Positions 17,245 to 26,437 of a stretch of 64,000 nucleotides of DNA are shown piece after piece (position 1 is the first letter of the stretch; each line of letters starts with the position of its first letter). The notes under the pieces were generated by a model, which was not told the DNA's origin, made no database searches, and saw nothing but the letters and a program-made list of their open reading frames with translations. Source of the DNA: Chromohalobacter sp. 296-RDG. Its GTDB lineage: Bacteria > Pseudomonadota > Gammaproteobacteria > Pseudomonadales > Halomonadaceae. A program made the translations under genes and the position numbers. The stretch lies in the NCBI RefSeq assembly GCF_029889885.1, contig NZ_JARANY010000002.1, positions 62,001-126,000 of the forward strand, read 5' to 3'.

Positions 17245-18165
17245 TTACGCGGGGGCCGTGGTGTCCCAGCGTGCGCCGGTGAGCTCGCATGAGACGTCCC
17301 AAAGGCATTTCTCGACCGCTGAATCGCGTGTGTTGCGGGCGCGGTGCGCCACTTTGGGTGCGCCACGGGTCTCGCCGATACCGTCGGGCCCGATGTAATC
17401 GCCGGGGCCGACGCGATCGCTGAGCGCGGCATGCAGCGTGGGGCGGGCGCCCTCGGCGGCGGATTGGCTGATCAGCGGCAGACCAAGCTTGAAGACACTA
17501 CCGATGAAAGGACGGCTTTTTACGCCGTGGTCGAACAGCGCGGTACGCGACAATCCGGGATGGGCAGCCAGGCTCTTGAGTCCCCAGTCTTGGGCATCGC
17601 TGTGTTTCTGCAGTGCCTGGGCGAACAACAGCATGGCGAGCTTGGATTGCCGGTAGGCGCGCCAGGGGTCGTAGTGCGTCTCGCCGTTCAAGTCATCGAA
17701 GGCGATACGGCCGCCACGATGGGCGAGGCTCGAGAGTTGTACCACGCGGGGCGCCGTCGTGGCGGTAAGCAGTGGCAGCAACTCGCTGGTGAGCAGGAAA
17801 TGGCCCAGATAATTGATCCCCCACTGGCGTTCGAAGCCGTCCCGTGTGCGCTCGAGGCGCGGCAGGGCCATGATGCCGGCGTTGTTGATCAGTCGTTCCA
17901 GCGAAGACTCGGTCTGCGTCAAGCGCCGGGCGAAGTCGCGTACCGATTCGAGGCTGTCGAGGTCGAGCGGCTCAGCGTGCACCTCGGCATGCGGCGCATG
18001 GACGCGAATGGCGTGGCAGGCCAGCTCGCCTCTTTCCACGTTGCGTGCGGTGACGATCACGCGATAGCCCTGCGCGGCCAGGCCCTTGGCGGTCTCGAGT
18101 CCTAGCCCGGCGGTAGCGCCGGTGACCACGGCCAACGGGGTCGTGGTGTGGCGATCTTCACTCAT
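17245..18165 (-). CDS. SDR-family NAD(P)-dependent oxidoreductase
   Basis: Classical short-chain dehydrogenase (306 aa) close to the retinol dehydrogenase/WWOX-like group. The cofactor motif VVTGATAGLGLETAKGLA, structural NNAG in LINNAGIMALPR and catalytic YRQSKLAMLLFAQ (YxxxK) are present, with the Ser in VVQLSSLAHRGG. It is convergent with hemB, separated by 25 bases, and 30 bases after mltA in the same direction, so it may be read from mltA's promoter. Physiological substrate unknown. Confidence 0.88.
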   Translation of the reverse strand: MSEDRHTTTPLAVVTGATAGLGLETAKGLAAQGYRVIVTARNVERGELACHAIRVHAPHAEVHAEPLDLDSLESVRDFARRLTQTESSLERLINNAGIMALPRLERTRDGFERQWGINYLGHFLLTSELLPLLTATTAPRVVQLSSLAHRGGRIAFDDLNGETHYDPWRAYRQSKLAMLLFAQALQKHSDAQDWGLKSLAAHPGLSRTALFDHGVKSRPFIGSVFKLGLPLISQSAAEGARPTLHAALSDRVGPGDYIGPDGIGETRGAPKVAHRARNTRDSAVEKCLWDVSCELTGARWDTTAPA

Positions 18166-18195
18166 GCGTTTTCCTCTCTTGGCCCGATGATCGGC

Positions 18196-19308
18196 TCATT
18201 TCGGCATCAGTACCCACAGGCGACCCTCCTGCTTCATGCGTGCGGCGCGTTCACCGGCCGCTTCGCCGTGTCCCCAATAGAAATCCGCGCGTACCGAGCC
18301 TTTGATGGCACTGCCGGTATCTTGGGCGACCATCAGACGTTGCAAGGGTTCTTTCGAGAGCGGCTGTGTGGTCGACAGGAAGATTGGTGCGCCCAGCGGA
18401 ATGCGTGAGGGATCCACGGCTAGACTGCGTTCCGCGGTCAGGGGCACGCCGAGGGCGCCGATGGGCCCCTCAGTGTGGGGATGGTCGCTATCCAGCTCTC
18501 GGAAGAACACCATGCGCGGGTTGACGGTCAGCATTTCTTCCACGCGTTCGGGATGCCGCTTGGCCCAGGCCTTTACACCGGGCAAGGTCGCTTGGGAAGC
18601 GTCGATTTCCCCGCGTTCGATCAAGGCGCGATTGAACGAGCGGAAGGGCTGATTGTTGGATCCCGCGAAGGCCACACGCATGGTGCCGCCGTCGTCCAGC
18701 CGGACACGTCCCGACCCCTGGATCTGTAGGAAGGCGGCCTCGACGGGATCGTCGACCCAGACCAGTTCCTGACCGCTTAGGGCACCGCTTTCCAGCAACG
18801 TGCGCTGCGTGGCACGTACACGCTGCGGCGCCGCTTGCCAGGCGTTGGGGAAGCGATAGAGCGGCGTCTGATAAGGTCCGTGGCGCTCACGCGCGCCATG
18901 CAGAATGGGCTCGTAATAGCCGGTGATCGTGCCCGTGGTGGAACCATCGTCGTTAGTGAGGCGGTAAGGCTGAAAGCGCATCTCGAAAAAGCGCGTGATA
19001 TCGCGCTCATCGAGCGGATCGACCTGCTGGGCATCATCGCAGACCGATGTCCAGCGAGGTTTCTTGGCAAGCTGCGGACAACTGGCGAGAAACGCGCTCC
19101 AGGCGGCGATGACGTGATCGTCACGCCAGCCGGGCAGTGCCTGCCATTCCATGGGTCGCATGCGCTCGGACGCTACCGGCGATGGCGTGCTCGGTGCGGG
19201 CGGCTGAGAGCTGCACGCTCCCAGTACCAACAGCGGCAACAACCACGCCGTGCGTGCCAGTAGGCGCAGGGTGTGAGCGGCATCGATGATCGGTCGCGAC
19301 AATGGCAT
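18196..19308 (-). CDS. mltA: Membrane-bound lytic murein transglycosylase A
   Basis: Outer-membrane lipoprotein (370 aa) cleaving the MurNAc-GlcNAc bond of peptidoglycan with 1,6-anhydro ring formation. A lipoprotein signal with lipobox LGACSS lies near residue 32. The MltA domain follows (GTITGYYEPILHG, SGRVRLDDGGTMRVAFAGSN), and the C-terminal 3D domain contains the catalytic Asp in VAQDTGSAIKGSVRADFYWG. The start at 19308 is chosen because it places the signal peptide at the N-terminus; an upstream in-frame start at 19395 would add 29 residues. No strong Shine-Dalgarno is seen for either. Confidence 0.92.
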   Translation of the reverse strand: MPLSRPIIDAAHTLRLLARTAWLLPLLVLGACSSQPPAPSTPSPVASERMRPMEWQALPGWRDDHVIAAWSAFLASCPQLAKKPRWTSVCDDAQQVDPLDERDITRFFEMRFQPYRLTNDDGSTTGTITGYYEPILHGARERHGPYQTPLYRFPNAWQAAPQRVRATQRTLLESGALSGQELVWVDDPVEAAFLQIQGSGRVRLDDGGTMRVAFAGSNNQPFRSFNRALIERGEIDASQATLPGVKAWAKRHPERVEEMLTVNPRMVFFRELDSDHPHTEGPIGALGVPLTAERSLAVDPSRIPLGAPIFLSTTQPLSKEPLQRLMVAQDTGSAIKGSVRADFYWGHGEAAGERAARMKQEGRLWVLMPK

Positions 19309-19585
19309 GAACAAGCAAGGCACCTTGGCGGTCGACTCCCGGAATGAGTGTCGCCAGCGATGATGCCTTGCCGAGGCGAGTCGTGCCAGTGGCATCTTGT
19401 TTCAACCTTTCACGTGGAACACATGCAGACGCGAGAGCGAACTATGTCGGGACGTTGGGGTACCCTTTACCCTTGCGACGTCGCAGATGGAGGCATGACA
19501 TGACACAGGAAACGGGCCCGATGAGGCTGCTTCATGCAGCGCATCATGGCGGCGAGATGCAGGCGATACAATTGCGAGGCGCGTC

Positions 19586-20455
19586 ATGACGGAGGATCGG
19601 CCACGTTTGTTCCTGGGTTTGCCGATGTGGGCCAACGGCGAATGGTGCGGCAGTCTTTACGCGCAACACACGCCACAGGAGGGCATGCTGCACGATTACG
19701 GTGCCGTGTTCACTAGCGTGGAAGGCAATACGACCTTCTACAGCGGGCCGCCCAAGGCGGCGACCATCGCCCAATGGGCGCGTCAGGCACCGGCGGATTT
19801 TCGTTTTTGCTTCAAGCTGCCGGCGCGGCTCACGCATGAAAAGCGCCTGGTGGGCGTCGCGGAGGAGCTCGAGACGTTCTTTGCAGCGCTAGCGCCGTTA
19901 CATGACCGGCTAGGACCGACGATGGTGCAATTGCCGCGTGATTTCGGGGCTCGGGAACTGCCAGCGTTGGAGACATTGTTGAGAGACTGGCCGTCGGCAA
20001 GCCCTTGTGCCGTGGAAGTGCGTCATAGTGATTTTTTCCACAAAGGGGCGGCAGAGCAGCAATTGAACCGCTTGTTGATAACTTTGGGGATGGATCGGGT
20101 CATGCTCGATGTGAGGCCGCTTTTCGCCACGCCCGCAGGCACCGATACGCGCTTGATAAAGGCGCAGGGTGAAAAGCCGAAACGCCCGTTACACGTGATT
20201 TCCACGGCAAATATGCCTATCGTGCGTTTCATCGGGCATTCTGATATGGCCATCAACGAGCGACTTTTCACTCCTTGGTGTGAACGCCTGGTGTTGTGGA
20301 TAAAACAGGGGAAAACCCCTTTCTTGTTTGTGCATACGCCGGATAACCGGCAAGCGCCACAATTGGCGCGACGCTTCTATGCACGCCTGGCCGAACGCGT
20401 CGAATTACCGCCTCTCGAGGCCTTTCCCGGCGAGCGGCAGAGCGCGCTTTTCTAA
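19586..20455 (+). CDS. DUF72 (YecE-like) protein
   Basis: A 289-aa protein of the DUF72/YecE family, a TIM-barrel-like group of unknown function. Family features are the N-terminal GLPMWANGEWCGSLYA, the EGNTTFYSGPP segment (Glu-Asn at a barrel end), FKLPARLTHEK and the late TPDNRQAPQLARRFYARL. It stands alone between mltA (divergent) and a sodium symporter gene. No reaction can be assigned. Confidence 0.85.
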   Translation: MTEDRPRLFLGLPMWANGEWCGSLYAQHTPQEGMLHDYGAVFTSVEGNTTFYSGPPKAATIAQWARQAPADFRFCFKLPARLTHEKRLVGVAEELETFFAALAPLHDRLGPTMVQLPRDFGARELPALETLLRDWPSASPCAVEVRHSDFFHKGAAEQQLNRLLITLGMDRVMLDVRPLFATPAGTDTRLIKAQGEKPKRPLHVISTANMPIVRFIGHSDMAINERLFTPWCERLVLWIKQGKTPFLFVHTPDNRQAPQLARRFYARLAERVELPPLEAFPGERQSALF

Positions 20456-20794
20456 CCGCGGTGATAACGCCATGGCGGGGTATGACGTGTCGTCGATGGC
20501 TTGATGCTATAACGCGAATGGTCTTGGCTAAAACTTGCCGCTAAAATGGCGCCTCTCTGTGGGCGACGTCGAGGACAGTCGTCTCTTCAATCGGTGTTTA
20601 TCGACACCCTTACGGTGACTGACATCGCTGCGAGCGGTGCGGTTTCCTTGTTGATCGGTGGTCAGATCCCAGCCGCTCGCAAGGACCTGTCATGCTCCAT
20701 GTCGCGGTGTGCGATCCATGCCCGGGGACGTGGCAACAACAATACAACGTCATCATTTTATTGATCGATGGCGCCACGCAATTCAGGTGAAGCA
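20456..20794. other. 339-base intergenic region before the NSS symporter gene
   Basis: No gene is seen. A TATAAC hexamer at 20508-20513 could be a -10 element, but its -35 partner is poor. AGGTGA at 20785-20790 is the ribosome-binding site for 20795. Confidence 0.35.
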
Positions 20795-22162
20795 ATGTCT
20801 TACAAGTCTCATTCGCACGCGCAGTGGTCCTCTCGTATGGCCTTTGTGCTGGCCGCCGTCGGCTCGTCGGTCGGTCTGGGCAATATCTGGAAATTCCCCT
20901 ACATGACCGGCGAAAGCGGTGGCGGCGCTTTCGTGCTGGTGTATCTGATCTGCATCTTCCTGGTCGGCTTGCCGATGTTGATGTCCGAATGGTTGCTCGG
21001 ACGCCTGGGCCAGAAGAATCCCATCTCGACGATGGGCGACATCACACGGCGTCTCAAGCGTAGCCGGGCCTGGGTGTTGATTGGCGTGGCCGGGATTCTC
21101 GGCGCCTACTTGATTCTCTCGTTCTATAGCGTGATCGGTGGCTGGGCGCTGGCGTACATTCAAATGGCGGTGGTCGATACTTTCAGCGAGCTGAATAACG
21201 ATAGTGTTGGCACCTTGTTCGGCAATTTGCTGGCAAGTCCCGTGGAATTGCTGCTCTGGCATAGCCTGTTCATGATCATGACGATCGGTGTCGTGGTGGG
21301 TGGCGTTGCTGGTGGCCTGGAGCGTGCGGCGAAGACCCTGATGCCGGCGCTGGCGGTGCTGCTGGTGTTGCTCGTGGGTTACGCCGCAACCACCGGCGCG
21401 TTCGCCGAAGGGGCGGCTTACCTGTTTACGCCGGACTTCTCCAAGATCACCCGTGACGGCATTCTCGCCGCACTGGGGCATGCCTTCTTCACCCTGAGTC
21501 TGGGTATGGGCATCATGATGGCGTATGGCTCGTATCTCTCCGATGACGTCAACATCGGTCGCTCGGCGCTCATCGTCGTGGTCATGGATACGGTCATCGC
21601 CCTGCTTGCTGGACTGGCTATTTTCCCCATCGTATTCGCCAATGGGTTGGATGCGGCTGCGGGTCCAGGCCTGATCTTCCAGACCCTACCGTTAGCGTTC
21701 GGCAACATGGCCGGTGGTTGGCTGTTCGGGTTGCTGTTCTTCGTGCTTCTGGTGTTCGCGGCGTGGACCTCCGCGATCTCACTACTTGAGCCGCTGGTGG
21801 AATGGATCGAGGAGCGCTCGCCGCTGTCGCGCGTGGGCTCGACCATCGTCGCGGGACTGGCGACCTGGGCTTTGGGGCTGGCCACGGTGCTGTCGTTCAA
21901 CGTCTGGGGTGATTTCGCGCCGCTGGGCATGTTCGACAAGTTCGCCGGCATGACCCTCTTCGACTTGCTCGATTACGTCACCAGCAAGCTGCTGCTGCCG
22001 CTGACCGGCTTGGCCACCGTGCTGTTCGTGGGCTGGTTCATGGGGCGTGACGAACTGCGCTCACAGCTCAATATGAGCGATGGTGCCTTCGCCCTGTGGC
22101 GCGTGGCGGTACGTTTCATCGCGCCCATCGGCGTGGTGATCGTCTTCATCAGCAGCCTCTGA
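20795..22162 (+). CDS. Neurotransmitter:sodium symporter (NSS/SNF) family transporter
   Basis: LeuT-fold Na+-coupled symporter (455 aa, about 11-12 helices) in the inner membrane, likely for an amino acid or similar solute. TM1 carries the Na+/substrate motif FVLAAVGSSVGLGNIWKFPY. TM6 reads GHAFFTLSLGMGIMMAYGSY with its unwound centre, and TM8 has the WTSAISLLEP sodium-site segment. ATG at 20795 (AGGTGA upstream) is preferred over an earlier start at 20768. Two strong hairpins follow the stop. Substrate cannot be named. Confidence 0.9.
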   Translation: MSYKSHSHAQWSSRMAFVLAAVGSSVGLGNIWKFPYMTGESGGGAFVLVYLICIFLVGLPMLMSEWLLGRLGQKNPISTMGDITRRLKRSRAWVLIGVAGILGAYLILSFYSVIGGWALAYIQMAVVDTFSELNNDSVGTLFGNLLASPVELLLWHSLFMIMTIGVVVGGVAGGLERAAKTLMPALAVLLVLLVGYAATTGAFAEGAAYLFTPDFSKITRDGILAALGHAFFTLSLGMGIMMAYGSYLSDDVNIGRSALIVVVMDTVIALLAGLAIFPIVFANGLDAAAGPGLIFQTLPLAFGNMAGGWLFGLLFFVLLVFAAWTSAISLLEPLVEWIEERSPLSRVGSTIVAGLATWALGLATVLSFNVWGDFAPLGMFDKFAGMTLFDLLDYVTSKLLLPLTGLATVLFVGWFMGRDELRSQLNMSDGAFALWRVAVRFIAPIGVVIVFISSL

Positions 22163-22177
22163 GCGTCATTCAGTCAT

Positions 22178-22206
22178 CCGGCGCGGGCGAATATTGCCCG
22201 CGCCGG
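22178..22206. terminator. Perfect 11-bp hairpin after the NSS gene
   Basis: CCGGCGCGGGC (22178-22188) pairs perfectly with GCCCGCGCCGG (22196-22206) around a seven-base loop, GAATATT. It begins 16 bases after the stop. No U-run follows, so it may stabilise the mRNA 3' end or act together with the next hairpin. Confidence 0.6.
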
Positions 22207-22223
22207 GCTTGGAACGCCCTTCC

Positions 22224-22267
22224 AGGCACTCGATGAACGGGGAACTCTCTCCGCTCATCGAGTGCCT
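22224..22267. terminator. Bidirectional terminator-like hairpin between convergent genes
   Basis: AGGCACTCGATGA (22224-22236) pairs over 13 bases with TCATCGAGTGCCT (22255-22267), with partial pairing continuing into the loop. The plus side is followed by GTTTACTG. It ends three bases before the stop of the small minus-strand gene and can serve transcripts from both sides. Confidence 0.7.
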
Positions 22268-22269
22268 GT

Positions 22270-22464
22270 TTACTGCCAGTCGTCGTAATCGACGATATCG
22301 CGCTCCAGGCGCTTGAATTCCTGATGCAGCTCAATGCCGCGCCGCGCCCGCAGATAGCGTGTCGCGGCACTCTTCTTGCGCTGCTCATGCTCGAGCATTT
22401 CCAGGCTCATATGAATGTCGAGAAGCTCGCTTTTCAAGGATTGAAGATGTTCGGCATCGCGCAT
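22270..22464 (-). CDS. Small charged protein of unknown function
   Basis: A 64-aa, highly charged, probably helical and coiled-coil protein (LKSELLDIHMSLEMLEHEQ..., ending RDIVDYDDWQ). CTCCC at 22472-22476 on the plus strand reads GGGAG on the coding strand, seven bases before the ATG, supporting expression. It lies alone, convergent with the symporter gene and divergent from hexR. I do not recognise the family. Confidence 0.6.
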   Translation of the reverse strand: MRDAEHLQSLKSELLDIHMSLEMLEHEQRKKSAATRYLRARRGIELHQEFKRLERDIVDYDDWQ

Positions 22465-22671
22465 ATCGAATCTCCCGATCGTCCTTATGACCGTCCTTAT
22501 AATCGGCTTGGTGCCATAACCGAATTCTGCTTGGCATCATTACTATAACGCACTTGACAGAATTATGACGTCAAGGATGAAACGGGCGTTTTTCTCCCTT
22601 CAACGCCTGCGGCATACTAGAATCGAATCTGTTTTCACGTCGCTGCTGGTCAGCCAAGGAGTCGCGCCATC

Positions 22672-23535
22672 ATGAGCAGTGCCCTGTTCGATGAGATGAG
22701 ACGCCGCATGGAGTATTTTCGGCGCTCCGAGCAGAAGGTGGCGCGTTTCGTGTTGCGCCATCCCGAGGATGTTATCCACATGCGCATCGTCGATCTGGCC
22801 ACCGAAGCCAAGGTCAGCGAGCCTACTGTGGTGCGTTTCTGCCGTGCGCTAGGGTGCAACGGTTTCCAGGACTTCAAGCTCAGGCTCGCGCAGATGCTGG
22901 CCACGGGCAGTCAGTTCGCGCAATTCTCGATGAACGATAGTGACAGCGTCGCCGAATTTGCCCACAGCATTTTCGACTCCACCGTGGGCACGTTGCTCTC
23001 GGTACGTGATCGGCTCGATCATGCCGCACTGGGCAAGGCGGTCAACGCCCTGGCCATGGCCAATCGCGTGGAGTTCTACGGTTTCGGCGCTTCCGGCGCG
23101 GTGGCCTTCGATGCCCAGCACAAGTTCTTCCGTCTGCAGATATCCACTGTGGCCTATTCCGACCCGCACATGCAAAATATGTCGGCGGTGACGCTGACAC
23201 CGCGTGACGTGGTGGTCGCCATCTCCCAGACCGGACGCACCCGGGCGCTGGTGGCCAGCGTGCGTCTGGCTCGCGAGACCGGTGCCACGGTGATTGGCTT
23301 GTGTCCCAGTGACTCGCCGCTGGCCAGCGAGGTCACCCTGCCGCTTTATATCGACGTGCACGAGGATACCGAAATCTACACCCCGATGAGCTCGCGCGTG
23401 GCGCACCTGGTGATCGTCGACGTGCTCGCCGTGGGCGTGGCCAAGACACGCGGGCCCAAGCTGGCCGAGCAACTCCAATCGGTTAAGAAAAGCCTGGTGC
23501 CGCTGCGTTATCCCGATACCGACGACGACACCTAG
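22672..23535 (+). CDS. hexR: HexR-type RpiR-family transcriptional regulator
   Basis: DNA-binding regulator (287 aa). The N-terminal HTH_6 domain (RRSEQKVARFVL, then TEAKVSEPTVVRFCRALGCNGFQDFK) and C-terminal SIS sugar-phosphate domain (GFGASGAVAFDAQHKFFRL, ISQTGRTRALVAS) match HexR. HexR in gammaproteobacteria represses glucose and Entner-Doudoroff genes and is released by 2-keto-3-deoxy-6-phosphogluconate. AAGGAG at 22656-22661 precedes the ATG. It is not next to zwf or edd here, so its targets must lie elsewhere. Confidence 0.85.
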   Translation: MSSALFDEMRRRMEYFRRSEQKVARFVLRHPEDVIHMRIVDLATEAKVSEPTVVRFCRALGCNGFQDFKLRLAQMLATGSQFAQFSMNDSDSVAEFAHSIFDSTVGTLLSVRDRLDHAALGKAVNALAMANRVEFYGFGASGAVAFDAQHKFFRLQISTVAYSDPHMQNMSAVTLTPRDVVVAISQTGRTRALVASVRLARETGATVIGLCPSDSPLASEVTLPLYIDVHEDTEIYTPMSSRVAHLVIVDVLAVGVAKTRGPKLAEQLQSVKKSLVPLRYPDTDDDT

Positions 23536-23620
23536 CCACTCGGCAGATCGCGAGCGACCGAAGCCGAGACCGCTTGTGCTAAGCTGGGCGCTCATTTCGC
23601 AATGCCAAGATACGTGATCC

Positions 23621-25840
23621 ATGGACGACGTTTCGCCGGGCGACGTTTCGCCGCTACTCGACTCGCTGAATACGGCTCAGCGCGAGGCCGTGAGCCACCC
23701 GCAGGGCAATTTGCTGGTACTGGCTGGCGCTGGCTCGGGCAAGACGCGCGTGCTGGTGCATCGTATCGCCTGGTTGTTGCAGGTCGAGGGGTTGTCGCCC
23801 TATGCGATTCTCGCCGTGACCTTCACCAACAAGGCGGCGCGCGAGATGCGCACGCGCCTCGAAGCGCTATTGGGCCTGTCGTTGCGCAATATGTGGGTGG
23901 GCACGTTCCACTCCATCGCACATCGCCTGCTGCGTACCCACTGGCACGATGCGCGCCTGCCCCAGCATTTCCAGATCATCGACGGTGACGATCAACTGCG
24001 CCTGGTCAAGCGCTTGCTCAAGGATCATCGCATCGACGCCGAGCGCTTCCCGCCCAAGCAGGTGCAATACTTCATCGGCGGCTGCAAGGAAGAGGGGCTG
24101 CGGGCCCACCAGGTCCAGACCCATGGCGATGCCTATATGGGCCAGATGGTCGAGCTCTACGAACGCTATCAGCTGGCTTGCGAACGCGCCGGTCTGGTCG
24201 ATTTCGGGGAGTTGCTACTGCGTGGCCTGGAGCTTCTGCGCGACAACCCCGAGTTGCTGGCGCATTACCGCGAGCGTTTCGGTCATCTGCTGGTCGACGA
24301 ATTCCAGGATACCAATACCCTGCAGTATGCCTGGCTCAAGCTGCTTGCCGGCGATCGCGCGGGCATGACCGTGGTCGGCGACGACGATCAGTCGATCTAC
24401 GGCTGGCGCGGCGCCAAGGTCGAGAACATCCGCCGCTTCGCCGAGGAATTCCCCGCGACCACCACGGTGCGTCTGGAGCAGAATTATCGCTCGACGAGCG
24501 CCATTCTCGAGGCCGCGAACACGCTGATCAGCCATAACGCCGGGCGCATGGGCAAGGAACTGTGGACCGACGGTGTTCACGGTGAACCGATTTCGGTCTA
24601 CGCCGGCTTCAACGACCTCGACGAGGCCCGCTTCATCGTTGACACCCTCAATGAGGAAGTGAACAAGGGCAGCACGCGACAGGACATCGCGATTCTCTAT
24701 CGCTCCAACGCGCAGTCGCGGGTGCTCGAGGAGGCGTTGATCCGCAGTGGCGTGCCCTATCGCATATATGGCGGCCAGCGCTTCTACGAGCGCCTCGAGA
24801 TCAAGAATGCCCTGGCGTATCTGCGCTTGATGCTCACGCGTGACGATGATGCCTCGCTGGAGCGCGTGATCAACGTGCCGGCACGCGGCATCGGTACGCG
24901 TACCGTGGAAGTGCTGCGCGAGCGGGCCCGCATCCAAGGGGTGTCGTTATGGCAGGCGTTGCATGACAGCGTCAGCGAGGGGGCACTCAAGGGGCGTGCG
25001 GCAAGTGCGCTCTCGGCATTTTCGGAGCTGATCGAACGGCTCGACAATGATACTGCCGGCATGGAGTTGCATGAACTGATCGAACATGTCCTGCATACCA
25101 CCGGCTTGCTCGAGCATCACCGCAATGAAAAGGGCGAGAAAGGTCAGGCGCGTGTCGAGAACCTCGAGGAACTGATCAACGCGGCGCGCAACTTTGCTCA
25201 GGGCGATCCCTTCTCGTTGCAGGAAGTCGGTGAGGGAGCGGCCGCGCTGGAGCCGTTCCTGGCCGAGGCCGCCCTCAATGCCGGCGATCACGAGGCGGAC
25301 GACTTCGAGGACAGCGTGCAACTGATGACGCTGCACTCGGCCAAGGGGCTGGAATTTCCGGTGGTGTTCGTCGCCGGTGTCGAGGAAGGCTTGTTTCCGC
25401 ACAAGATGTCGCTGGAGGAGCCGGGACGTCTCGAGGAAGAACGGCGTCTGTGCTATGTCGGGGTGACGCGCGCCATGCGCAAGCTGTATCTGACGCATGC
25501 CGAGATCCGTCGCCTGCATGGCAAGGAAACCTTTTCGCGGCCGTCGCGCTTTTTGCATGAGTTGCCCGAGTCGTTGCTCGAGGAGGTGCGTTTGCGTGGC
25601 CAGGTCTCGCGGCCGGTTTCCACGCGGCCGAACCGCGGACTCTCTCAGCAGCAGAGCGTCTCGAACGATGACGATCAGCCGTCGTTGAGTCTGGGGCAGC
25701 GGGTCAGTCATCCGGTTTTCGGCGAGGGTGTGATCATCAATGCCGAGGGCGAAGGTGCCAGGGCCCGCGTGCACATCAGTTTCGAGGACGAAGGCGACAA
25801 ATGGTTGGTGCTGGGGTTCGCCAATCTGACGCCGTTATGA
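23621..25840 (+). CDS. uvrD: DNA helicase II, UvrD
   Basis: Superfamily 1A 3'-5' helicase (739 aa) for nucleotide-excision and mismatch repair. Walker A AGAGSGKTR, motif Ia FTNKAAREM, DEFQDTN (motif II), GDDDQSIYGWRGA (III), the motif IV-VI region including HSAKGLEFPVVFV and YVGVTRAM, and a C-terminal Tudor-like tail (LGQRVSHPVFGEGVIIN) follow the UvrD order. The opening LLDSLNTAQREAV identifies UvrD instead of Rep. Codons 3-10 contain a small in-frame tandem duplication (DVSPGDVSP). It is convergent with the thioesterase gene. Confidence 0.95.
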   Translation: MDDVSPGDVSPLLDSLNTAQREAVSHPQGNLLVLAGAGSGKTRVLVHRIAWLLQVEGLSPYAILAVTFTNKAAREMRTRLEALLGLSLRNMWVGTFHSIAHRLLRTHWHDARLPQHFQIIDGDDQLRLVKRLLKDHRIDAERFPPKQVQYFIGGCKEEGLRAHQVQTHGDAYMGQMVELYERYQLACERAGLVDFGELLLRGLELLRDNPELLAHYRERFGHLLVDEFQDTNTLQYAWLKLLAGDRAGMTVVGDDDQSIYGWRGAKVENIRRFAEEFPATTTVRLEQNYRSTSAILEAANTLISHNAGRMGKELWTDGVHGEPISVYAGFNDLDEARFIVDTLNEEVNKGSTRQDIAILYRSNAQSRVLEEALIRSGVPYRIYGGQRFYERLEIKNALAYLRLMLTRDDDASLERVINVPARGIGTRTVEVLRERARIQGVSLWQALHDSVSEGALKGRAASALSAFSELIERLDNDTAGMELHELIEHVLHTTGLLEHHRNEKGEKGQARVENLEELINAARNFAQGDPFSLQEVGEGAAALEPFLAEAALNAGDHEADDFEDSVQLMTLHSAKGLEFPVVFVAGVEEGLFPHKMSLEEPGRLEEERRLCYVGVTRAMRKLYLTHAEIRRLHGKETFSRPSRFLHELPESLLEEVRLRGQVSRPVSTRPNRGLSQQQSVSNDDDQPSLSLGQRVSHPVFGEGVIINAEGEGARARVHISFEDEGDKWLVLGFANLTPL

Positions 25841-25882
25841 CTCGACGCGTGTCGCGCGACATTGCAGTGGACAACGAGCGTC

Positions 25883-26287
25883 TTACGCCTCGGGGACGGG
25901 GCGTATGCGACCGTTGTCGTCCAGTGCCACCATCACGAAGCGTGCCTCGGTGACCTTGTAGCGCTCCTCGGGACTGCGCTCGTGAGGTGGGCGAATCCAC
26001 ACCTCGACATCGACCTTGATCGAGCTGCGCCCAACCTCGCTGATTTGGGTGAAGATATTGACCATCGCGCCGACCCGTACCGGGCACAGGAAATCCATGC
26101 CCTCGGTGGCGACCGTGGCGGTCCGGCCGCTTGCCAGGCGCCCCGCGGCGAGTTCGGCGGCCTGGTCCATCTGTGCGATGAGCCAGCCACCGGGAATGTC
26201 GCCATAAAGGTTGGTGTCCTGGCGCTGGGTGACGAGCTTGAGCGTGAGTTCGCCCTGCGGGGTGGGAATATCGTCGAGTTCATGCAT
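25883..26287 (-). CDS. yciA: YciA-type acyl-CoA thioesterase
   Basis: Hotdog-fold acyl-CoA hydrolase (134 aa) in the cytosol. The family pattern GDIPGGWLIAQMDQAAELAAGRLA carries the Asp/Asn-region catalytic segment, followed by TVATEGMDFLCPVRVG and DVEVWIRPP. The start at 26287 (MHELDD) has AGGAC suitably upstream on the coding strand; the longer in-frame start at 26317 is less likely. It is divergent from pstS and convergent with uvrD. Confidence 0.85.
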   Translation of the reverse strand: MHELDDIPTPQGELTLKLVTQRQDTNLYGDIPGGWLIAQMDQAAELAAGRLASGRTATVATEGMDFLCPVRVGAMVNIFTQISEVGRSSIKVDVEVWIRPPHERSPEERYKVTEARFVMVALDDNGRIRPVPEA

Positions 26288-26437
26288 GGCGTGGGTCCTG
26301 GCGATTGTTGTTATCAAGCATCTTGGTTGTCGAGCATTGTTGTTGTCGACCGTAGCGCGGTTGCAATCGTTTCATAGTAAACGCCGTCGCGCCTCGACGA
26401 CCAGTCGCCCGGCAAGGTGTATCGCGGTGGGGCAAGC

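Noticed and set aside
26318-26437. Possible Pho box before pstS
   Set aside because: TTGTCGA-like units are present, but their spacing and sequence do not fit the 7-4-7 PhoB repeat; too weak to call.
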